The position numbers were made by a program, and so were the translations under genes. Positions 1 to 3,432 of a stretch of DNA of 6,028 bases are shown here, one piece after another (the stretch's first letter is position 1; every line of letters begins with the position of its first letter). Source of the stretch: Desulfobacterales bacterium (GTDB lineage Bacteria; Desulfobacterota; Desulfobacteria; Desulfobacterales; JAUCGF01); the NCBI GenBank assembly GCA_029940345.1, contig JAOZRC010000136.1, forward strand, positions 4,243-10,270, given 5' to 3'. The notes under the pieces were generated by a model. The model made no database searches. It was not told the DNA's origin and saw nothing but the letters and a program-made list of their open reading frames with translations.

Positions 1-687
1 CCCGACGCCCAGGTGACCATCCTTTACCGTGATATACGCACCTACGGTTTAAGAGAGCAATTTTACGCCCAGGCGCGTGATCTGGGTGTTTTGTTCCTGC
101 GGTTTGAAACCGACCGCAAGCCACTGGTGACGGTGAATCCAACCGGAATCAAGGTGAACGCCTTTGATTATCTCTTAGATCAAGATATTGAGATGGATGC
201 CGATTTCGTAGTGCTTTCAACCGGGCTGCGGCCCCATCCGTCAGCGGAAAAAATCGGTAAGATGTATAAACTCACCCGTAATGCCGACGGCTATTTCATG
301 GAAGCGCATATCAAACTGCGGCCGGTAGATTTTCCCAGCGAGGGCCTTTTCATTGCCGGTCTCGCCCATGCGCCTAAAAATCTTGACGAAACGATCAGTC
401 AAGCTCAAGCGGCTGCCGGCCGTGCCGGTGCACTGCTCTCCCAGGAGCGGCTCACCGTTTCCGGTATCATTGCCAAACATGACCGCGAGCGTTGCATGTC
501 CTGTCTGGCCTGTTTCCGCGCCTGTCCGTATGATTCACCGTTTATTGATAAGGACGGCAAAATCAGCCATAACGAAATCAAATGCACCGGATGTGGAATT
601 TGCGCCGGCGTATGCCCGGCCAAAGCGTTTCAGGTCAACAGTTTTCGCGATGAACAGATTCTGGCTATGATTGATGAGGTGGTTTAA
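1..687 (+). CDS. hdrA: HdrA-like heterodisulfide reductase subunit A, C-terminal part (5' end outside window)
   Basis: This is the C-terminal 228 residues of an HdrA-type iron-sulfur flavoprotein, the FAD-bearing electron-bifurcating or electron-transfer subunit of soluble heterodisulfide reductase complexes in methanogens and many anaerobic bacteria. The frame is open from base 1, so the GTG at 13 is an internal valine and not a start. The first residues (PDAQVTILYRDIRTYG) match the conserved HdrA stretch, and 'VVLSTGLRP' near residue 70 is typical of the pyridine-nucleotide-disulfide-reductase-like domain. Two ferredoxin-type [4Fe-4S] motifs close the protein: C165-x2-C168-x2-C171-x3-C175-P and C195-x2-C198-x2-C201-x3-C205-P. 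The gene ends in TAA at 685-687 and no hdrB or hdrC follows, so partners must lie upstream or elsewhere. The family call is firm; the electron donor and acceptor cannot be read from this piece. Confidence 0.93.
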   Translation, partial: PDAQVTILYRDIRTYGLREQFYAQARDLGVLFLRFETDRKPLVTVNPTGIKVNAFDYLLDQDIEMDADFVVLSTGLRPHPSAEKIGKMYKLTRNADGYFMEAHIKLRPVDFPSEGLFIAGLAHAPKNLDETISQAQAAAGRAGALLSQERLTVSGIIAKHDRERCMSCLACFRACPYDSPFIDKDGKISHNEIKCTGCGICAGVCPAKAFQVNSFRDEQILAMIDEVV

Positions 688-757
688 GTGAAGTGCGAAT
701 TGTAAAATCAAGGAAGCCTATAAATACCGAAAAATTAATGACAAAGGAAGTTTAATA

Positions 758-994
758 ATGCAAACAATATCTGATACCAGTACGGCTGAAGGGTTTTATA
801 TTGTGTTCTGTGCGTTGTCAAAGCAAGATCGACTTGCCATTGCGCGTTATATTTTGAACGATAGAGAAATTCGGCGGGAGCTTGAACAATCAGAAATTCC
901 CAATGATGCGACCTTGAAGGCTTTTTCCGAAGACAAAGATGATATGCCTGTATTTGAAACGATCTCGGAATTGCGAGAGGATTTATTGTCGTGA
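758..994 (+). CDS. Antitoxin-like small protein paired with a YafQ-like toxin gene
   Basis: A 78-residue acidic protein that resembles, from memory, the small proteins encoded just ahead of YafQ/RelE-type toxins in many proteobacteria ('STAEGFYIVFCALSKQDRLAIARYIL' followed by an acidic tail ending 'ELREDLLS'). I see no clear DNA-binding motif. The start is supported by AAGGAAG at 744-750, about 7 bases ahead of the ATG. The stop overlaps the next start (GTGA at 991-994), which is the usual coupling of an antitoxin to its toxin. Its job would be to neutralise the toxin and perhaps repress the operon. Because the toxin next to it is truncated, this antitoxin is probably an orphan with no local target. 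Residues 62-72 are encoded by a 31-bp stretch duplicated exactly at 2256-2286. The gene model is good; the functional call rests mainly on position. Confidence 0.72.
   Translation: MQTISDTSTAEGFYIVFCALSKQDRLAIARYILNDREIRRELEQSEIPNDATLKAFSEDKDDMPVFETISELREDLLS
943..973 (+). repeat. 31-bp direct repeat, copy 1 (inside antitoxin-like gene)
   Basis: Exact 31-base match to 2256-2286. It lies in the coding frame of the antitoxin-like gene and encodes 'MPVFETISEL' plus flanking bases. Homology continues upstream: 902-911 matches 2245-2254 at 9 of 10 bases, but the 31 bases between the two blocks here are reduced to one base in the other copy. Confidence 0.95.
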
Positions 995-1176
995 AATACA
1001 GAATCAGGAGGACGGCTAAATTCAAAAAAGATGTAAAACGTGTGTGTAAACGCGGAAATGACATTGAAGACTTACTTAGGGTCATTCAGGAATTCGCCGA
1101 AGGCTTTTCCCTATCTGAACAATACGATGATCATCCGTTAAAAGGGGAGTACAAAGGGAAACGCGATTCCTGTTAA
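991..1176 (+). pseudogene. Truncated YafQ/RelE-family mRNA interferase toxin
   Basis: The GTG start (GAGAGG at 975-980 as ribosome site) opens a basic protein beginning 'MKYRIRRTAKFKKDVKR', the usual N-terminus of YafQ-type toxins, which are ribosome-dependent mRNA endonucleases of about 90 residues. Similarity runs through '[12 protein letters not shown]', corresponding to the region with E. coli YafQ His50. It then stops: the 'xxHxEPDW' block (His63, Asp67 in E. coli YafQ) and the C-terminal 'GTHxxLF' block (catalytic His87) are absent, and the frame ends at 1176 after only 61 residues. From about 1166 the DNA reads as a different gene in another frame (the formylglycine-enzyme tail). I infer that a deletion or illegitimate recombination joined the two. 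The product should be inactive as a nuclease. The call as a broken toxin is strong; the exact breakpoint, somewhere in 1153-1170, is uncertain. Confidence 0.82.
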
Positions 1177-1414
1177 ATCATTCAAACCTAATTCATGGGG
1201 ACTCTATGATATGCACGGCAATGTTTGGGAATGGTGCCAAGACCCTATAGAACCCTCAATCGGCACATACCGTGCACTTCGCGGCGGGTCCTTCGTTAAC
1301 TCTGCCAGTGAATGCTGATCGGAAAACCGTCACTTAGACCGCTCTGACAGGCGGTTTGGCGGCATTTATTGGGACCAATACGGGTTTCGGCTTGTCTTGT
1401 CCGCAGGTCAGTAA
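1166..1414 (+). pseudogene. C-terminal fragment of a formylglycine-generating-enzyme (FGE/SUMF1, C-lectin fold) protein, with an internal stop
   Basis: Read from 1166 in the frame of base 2, the DNA gives '[20 protein letters not shown]' and then 'WEWCQD', the most conserved stretch of the FGE-sulfatase family, followed by 'YRALRGGSF', 'SENRHLDRSDRRF' and the terminal 'YGFRLVLSAGQ' before TAA at 1412-1414. The block has no start of its own; the N-terminal two-thirds of the family are missing and replaced by the truncated toxin. A TGA at 1316-1318 interrupts the frame exactly where the family usually has Arg in 'CRSxNR', as expected from one CGA-to-TGA change. About ten residues between 'WCQD' and 'YR' also seem short for the family. 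FGE-fold proteins include sulfatase activators and the variable proteins of diversity-generating retroelements; the tail 'GIYWDQYGFRLV' would fit the latter, but no template repeat or reverse transcriptase is visible. The family is certain, its role open, and the gene dead. Confidence 0.85.
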
Positions 1415-1576
1415 AGAGGCAGGGGCAAGCAAGCACGAAGAAAGGAAGCATTCGCACCGGAGCGGAATGAAGCAAGGGGCGGAAGAAAAGTAAATGGCAA
1501 AACCGCAAAATTATTATCTGAGAAATGTCGAAAGGAGTGCAAGCTTCAGCTTGCGCTTCATAAAAAGAGGTTTAAA
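1415..1576 (+). other. Purine-rich spacer between the FGE fragment and the VapB-like gene
   Basis: No gene is recognised. The + strand is strongly A/G-rich from 1413 to about 1490, and the frame of the FGE fragment stays open through the whole spacer into the VapB-like ATG at 1577, which I take as a side effect of that composition. A hairpin sits at 1536-1555, and AGAGG at 1564-1568 serves the VapB-like gene. The purine-rich stretch is probably the original 3' flank of the lost FGE gene. Confidence 0.5.
1536..1555 (+). repeat. Hairpin, 8-bp stem and TTCA loop
   Basis: Left arm GTGCAAGC (1536-1543), loop TTCA, right arm GCTTGCGC (1548-1555); seven Watson-Crick pairs and one G-T pair. No T-run follows, so it is unlikely to be an intrinsic terminator. 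Its leading GGAGTGC (1533-1539) recurs at 3160-3166 and, inverted, at 3264-3270, which suggests a dispersed palindromic repeat family. Confidence 0.6.
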
Positions 1577-1816
1577 ATGGATACACAACCTATATCAAAA
1601 GAGATAAAATCAACTATTACCGAACAGGGTTTGTTAATATCGAAAGAGTTGTTGGCCGGTGTTGAAAAAGTTGAAGTCCGTAGAAAAGGCACGGTTATCA
1701 CGATTATACCGGTTCAAGAAGTTGATCCGATTTTTAAATTGGGCACAAAACCGGTTACTACCGGAATAACAGACGGCTCTATGAAACATGATAAATATAT
1801 TTACAGCCAATCGTAA
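1577..1816 (+). CDS. VapB-like antitoxin of the adjacent PIN toxin
   Basis: A 79-residue protein matching the pattern of small antitoxins encoded ahead of PIN-domain toxins. The N-terminal half 'STITEQGLLISKELLAGVEKVEVRRKGTVITI' (written here only as far as it is useful) looks like the beta-rich AbrB/MazE-type DNA-binding fold, and the second half carries 'DPIFKLGTKPVTTGITDGSMKHDKY', the toxin-wrapping tail typical of this group. AGAGG at 1564-1568 lies 8 bases before the ATG. The gene ends 6 bases before the PIN gene, so the two are cotranscribed. Expected role: bind and block the PIN nuclease and autoregulate the operon through the N-terminal domain. Composition is AT-rich relative to the flanking hdrA and radical SAM genes, as is usual for mobile TA modules. 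No operator palindrome was recognised upstream. Confidence 0.8.
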   Translation: MDTQPISKEIKSTITEQGLLISKELLAGVEKVEVRRKGTVITIIPVQEVDPIFKLGTKPVTTGITDGSMKHDKYIYSQS

Positions 1817-1822
1817 AAGCGT

Positions 1823-2245
1823 ATGAAAAAATTGTTTATTGACACCGGTTTTCTTATTGCCATAGAGACAAGTGATGATCAATATCATCAGTCCGCTCAG
1901 AAATACTGGCAAGATTTGATTCAATCAAAACCACATTTTATTGCAACAAGTTATATCCTTGATGAAGTAGTGACTTTTTTTAATAGCCGTAACAGACATT
2001 CAAAAGCGGTTGAAATTGGAAGCTGCCTTCTGAACAGCCCTTCGGTCAATATGATTCATATTGACAAAGCGTTGTTTTATGAAGGCTGGCACTATTTTAA
2101 AAACCATAGTGATAAAAAATATTCTCTTACTGATTGTATTTCATTTGTAATAATGAATAAATTTAATATATGGCAGGCGCTTACATTTGATAAGCATTTT
2201 GAACAGGCCGGATTTGAGAAACTGCCTGAACGCACATCAAAATGA
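1823..2245 (+). CDS. PIN-domain (VapC-like) toxin ribonuclease
   Basis: A 140-residue PIN-domain protein of full family length. The acidic residues expected to bind the catalytic metal are all present: Asp7 in 'LFIDTGFLIA', Glu48 in 'SYILDEVVTFF', Asp104 in 'YSLTDCISFVIM', and Asp123 in 'ALTFDKHFEQAGF'. PIN toxins of this type are Mg2+-dependent endoribonucleases that act on tRNA or rRNA and stop translation. The gene starts 6 bases after the VapB-like gene, with no strong ribosome site of its own, so its translation is probably coupled to the antitoxin. This is the only TA pair in the window in which both partners look complete. The stop codon overlaps an ATG (ATGA at 2242-2245) that opens the antitoxin-tail remnant. 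Confidence 0.9.
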   Translation: MKKLFIDTGFLIAIETSDDQYHQSAQKYWQDLIQSKPHFIATSYILDEVVTFFNSRNRHSKAVEIGSCLLNSPSVNMIHIDKALFYEGWHYFKNHSDKKYSLTDCISFVIMNKFNIWQALTFDKHFEQAGFEKLPERTSK

Positions 2246-2328
2246 ATAATGCGATTATGCCTGTATTTGAAACGATCTCGGAATTGAGATATGAACAATA
2301 TCTCACAAACAGATTGGGAAAGAGTTAG
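2242..2328 (+). pseudogene. Remnant of an antitoxin gene tail (28 codons)
   Basis: A short frame reading 'MNNAIMPVFETISEL' then diverging. It repeats the C-terminal part of the antitoxin-like gene at 758-994: 2245-2254 matches 902-911 (9 of 10) and 2256-2286 matches 943-973 exactly, with 30 bases (ten codons) removed in between, so the frame is kept. I infer the scar of a second copy of that TA module, or a recombination product. No function is expected, but its end may supply the weak ribosome site (TTGAG, 2284-2288) for the next gene. Confidence 0.6.
2256..2286 (+). repeat. 31-bp direct repeat, copy 2
   Basis: Exact copy of 943-973, in the same reading phase relative to the encoded peptide. 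It lies between the PIN toxin and the next small gene, about 1.3 kb downstream of copy 1. Deletion between the two copies would remove the FGE fragment and the whole VapB-like/PIN module. Confidence 0.95.
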
Positions 2329-2512
2329 TAAATTATCAGATGATGATATTGACTTTACTGATATTCCGGAAACGACTGATGAGTTTTGGAAAGATGCTGA
2401 ATGGTTTCTGCCTCCTAAGCGAGACAGCCTGATTAAGGTTTTAAAACAATATAGGTTAAAGTCTGATGATATAAAAATGCTTGTAATGTTGGTAGATAGA
2501 CTGGCCCATTAA
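2291..2512 (+). CDS. Orphan antitoxin-like protein with a BrnA-like N-terminus
   Basis: A 73-residue protein. Its first half, 'TDWERVSKLSDDDIDFTDIP' followed by 'ETTDEFWKDAEWFLP', resembles the N-terminal segment of BrnA-type antitoxins ('TDW..v..l.DedIDysDIPel.e.Ff..a...lP'). The second half does not show the ribbon-helix-helix stretch ('vtlRLd.dvl.wfk') expected there; it reads instead as a lysine-rich helix-like tail ending 'KMLVMLVDRLAH'. No BrnT toxin precedes it, although in the known pairs the toxin comes first. The ribosome site is weak and partly formed by the 31-bp repeat. It may be an antitoxin piece fused to another sequence, like its neighbours, or a distinct small family. The frame itself is plausible; function is not established. 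Confidence 0.5.
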   Translation: MNNISQTDWERVSKLSDDDIDFTDIPETTDEFWKDAEWFLPPKRDSLIKVLKQYRLKSDDIKMLVMLVDRLAH

Positions 2513-2585
2513 TTTACAAAGAATACGTATGTCATTGCCAAGGAAATGTGTGCTTACATTCGTAAATGAGAGGTGAGATACGAAA
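2513..2585 (+). other. Short spacer with strong ribosome site for the UPF0175 gene
   Basis: Contains GAGAGGTGAG at 2568-2577, 8 bases ahead of the ATG at 2586, and a small AATGT/ACATT hairpin. No gene is recognised. Confidence 0.5.
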
Positions 2586-2840
2586 ATGAGTGTTGTTTTA
2601 GAAATTCCGGATCAGGTTGCGTATGCGATTCGGTTGCCGGCAAGTGAGCAACAAGAATCCCTTATGACAGAACTGGCTGTTGCGCTATATGCCCGAGGCA
2701 TTCTGTCATTCGGAAAAGCACGCGAGTTAACTCCTTTGAATCGTGTCGAATTTGGGTTATTGTTGGGGCGGCGCGATATTCCACGCCATTATACTAAGCA
2801 GGACCTGGAGGAAGATATTGCATACGCCCGTGGTCAGTAA
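2586..2840 (+). CDS. UPF0175-family antitoxin
   Basis: An 84-residue protein with the UPF0175 signature: 'VVLEIPDQVAYAIRLP' at the start, then 'LMTELAVALYARGILSFGKARELTPLNR' in pieces, and 'EFGLLLGRRDIPRHYTKQDLEEDIAYA' at the end. Proteins of this family are encoded directly ahead of DUF3368 PIN-like toxins and are taken to be their antitoxins, with a short helix-turn-helix-like segment around 'SFGKARELTPLNRVEFG'. The length is normal and the frame intact. The start is well set by GAGAGGTGAG 8 bases upstream. Its 3' end carries GGAGG (2807-2811), the ribosome site of the next gene, and the two genes overlap by 23 bases. Since the following toxin is truncated and chimeric, this antitoxin probably has no active local target. 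Confidence 0.85.
   Translation: MSVVLEIPDQVAYAIRLPASEQQESLMTELAVALYARGILSFGKARELTPLNRVEFGLLLGRRDIPRHYTKQDLEEDIAYARGQ
2807..2811 (+). promoter_or_regulatory. Shine-Dalgarno GGAGG that sets a TTG start at 2818
   Basis: GGAGG followed by AAG lies 6 bases before TTG 2818, the right distance for a start there. The alternative GTG at 2830 would be 18 bases away. With TTG the protein begins 'MHTPVVSNTSP', close to the usual N-terminus of DUF3368 proteins. Confidence 0.65.
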
Positions 2841-3090
2841 CACCTCCCCAATTTGGAATCTTGCGAGTATTGAACGGCTTGATCTGCTACATGACCAATT
2901 TTCGATTATTCGTATACCACAAGACGTGTGGAGTGAACTACAGGTTGGTAGGTCGCCCAGTGCTTTAAAAAATCATCGGGTTGTTTTTAATATTGGTGGT
3001 AATAAATACAGGCTGGTGGTTAAATTCAATTTTCTGGCACAAACGGTTTACACACGTTTTTTGGTACGCATAAAGAATATGACACAATAA
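2818..3090 (+). pseudogene. Chimeric frame: DUF3368 PIN-like toxin N-terminus fused to HigB toxin C-terminal half
   Basis: The first ~46 codons read 'VVSNTSPIWNLASIERLDLL' and then 'IIRIPQDVWSELQVG', the N-terminal strand-helix-strand of DUF3368 PIN-like toxins that follow UPF0175 genes. A normal member has roughly 150-160 residues with further acidic residues; here the domain stops near codon 45. Without a break in frame the sequence becomes 'LKNHRVVFNIGGNKYRLVVK', the hallmark of HigB (RelE-superfamily) toxins. The join lies about 2945-2970. The HigB part then hits a one-base shift at 3057-3062, so the frame ends at 3090 in a nonsense tail ('LVRIKNMTQ'). Neither half keeps a full active site: the PIN part lacks its later acidic residues and the HigB part lacks its N-terminal half. 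An accidental fusion product is the simplest reading; a selected new protein of 90 residues is unlikely. Confidence 0.8.
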
Positions 3091-3107
3091 ATGCGGAGGT
3101 GATCTAA
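2962..3107 (+). pseudogene. higB: HigB-family toxin, 3' half, with a one-base frameshift
   Basis: The segment encodes 'NHRVVFNIGGNKYRLVVKFN' and 'TVYTRF', and, after a shift at the T-run 3057-3062, 'FGTHKEYDTINAEVI' followed by TAA at 3105-3107. Together these rebuild the C-terminal half of a HigB mRNA-cleaving toxin, including the conserved 'RFxGTHxEYDxI' end. The T-run has six T; seven would keep the frame, so one T was lost (or a sequencing error sits in this homopolymer). A ribosomal -1 slip on the T-run would also restore the frame. The 5' half (the family's first ~55 residues) is missing, replaced by the PIN fragment. The stop overlaps the start of the HigA-like frame, as in real higBA pairs. 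Confidence 0.82.
3095..3102 (+). promoter_or_regulatory. Full-length Shine-Dalgarno GGAGGTGA for the HigA-like start
   Basis: Eight bases fully complementary to the 16S rRNA tail, 4 bases before ATG 3107, inside the HigB 3' end. This is the strongest ribosome site in the window and shows that 3107 was a true start of the antitoxin. Confidence 0.7.
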
Positions 3108-3292
3108 TGTTTAACAAACTGATGTATCCTGTTCACAAATTATGGCCAAGTGCAATTCCGGAGTGCGAAAATTATGTTTTTCGCATGGGTCTGAATCTGT
3201 TGGACAGCACGTTATATCAGCGAAAGACCGTTCCGCTCCGTTCCTCAGCTCTGCTTAACTTTCGCACTCCTTACTTGGCCATTACCATCTAA
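3107..3292 (+). pseudogene. Remnant of a HigA-like antitoxin: genuine start, then foreign sequence
   Basis: The ATG at 3107 overlaps the HigB stop (TAATG) and has a perfect ribosome site, the normal arrangement of a higBA operon in which the second gene encodes a helix-turn-helix antitoxin. Only the first ~12 codons ('MFNKLMYPVHK') can belong to that gene. From 3142 the frame runs through an element with inverted-repeat ends, giving a 61-codon frame with no helix-turn-helix and no similarity I recognise ('LLDSTLYQRKTVPLRSSALL' is read through the repeat). I infer that the antitoxin was replaced or interrupted there. A different reading, a 61-residue peptide made on purpose from this strong ribosome site just ahead of a peptide-modifying enzyme, is noted as a finding but is weaker. 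Confidence 0.5.
3142..3282 (+). repeat. 141-bp element with nested inverted repeats (MITE-like or paired REP-like)
   Basis: The outer ends are a perfect 10-bp inverted repeat: ATGGCCAAGT (3142-3151) and ACTTGGCCAT (3273-3282). Just inside is a second one, GGAGTGCGAAAATTA (3160-3174) against TAACTTTCGCACTCC (3256-3270), 14 of 15 matching. The left side also folds on itself: TGCGAAAA (3164-3171) with TTTTCGCA (3178-3185). No transposase is inside. I see no clear target-site duplication. It could be a small non-autonomous insertion or two REP-like units in opposite orientation. Confidence 0.6.
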
Positions 3293-3324
3293 TTTGAATA
3301 GGATACAAACTGATCAAGACAGAA

Positions 3325-3347
3325 AAAGCGGAACGGCTTTCCGCTTT
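3325..3347 (+). terminator. Terminator-like hairpin
   Basis: AAAGCGGAA (3325-3333), loop CGGCT, TTCCGCTTT (3339-3347): a perfect 9-bp stem followed only by ACTTTG, so the T-tract is weak. It separates the TA remnants from the radical SAM gene and could end transcription from the left. An upstream segment, 3220-3237, is complementary to its left arm and loop. Confidence 0.5.
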
Positions 3348-3422
3348 ACTTTGTCCCGCCTTGTGCTGGTATCGGCTATTTTGAAGGATGCCGATTTATC
3401 GTATAAAATCTCCGAATCAACT

Positions 3423-3427
3423 GGAAG
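3423..3427 (+). promoter_or_regulatory. Ribosome site GGAAG deciding the radical SAM start
   Basis: GGAAG lies 5 bases ahead of ATG 3433. The upstream in-frame ATG 3388 has its GAAGG directly abutting it (no spacer), which is a poor arrangement, and an in-frame TGA at 3382-3384 excludes any earlier start. Confidence 0.5.
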
Positions 3428-3432
3428 TCTAT

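Larger units (their letters stand above)
3293..3432 (+). other. Leader region ahead of the radical SAM gene
   Basis: Spacer holding a terminator-like hairpin (3325-3347) and, at its end, GGAAG at 3423-3427, a suitable ribosome site for ATG 3433. A frame of 56 codons from TTG 3294 to 3464 overlaps the start of the radical SAM gene; it has no ribosome site I can support and is not called. Confidence 0.4.

Noticed and set aside
696..726. Possible promoter (TTGTAA and TATAAA) before the first antitoxin-like gene
   Set aside because: The spacing is about 13 bases, too short for a standard sigma-70 promoter.
1415..1576. Open frame joining the FGE fragment to the VapB-like gene
   Set aside because: It has no family-like content and results from purine-rich composition; the VapB-like similarity begins at its own ATG with a good ribosome site.
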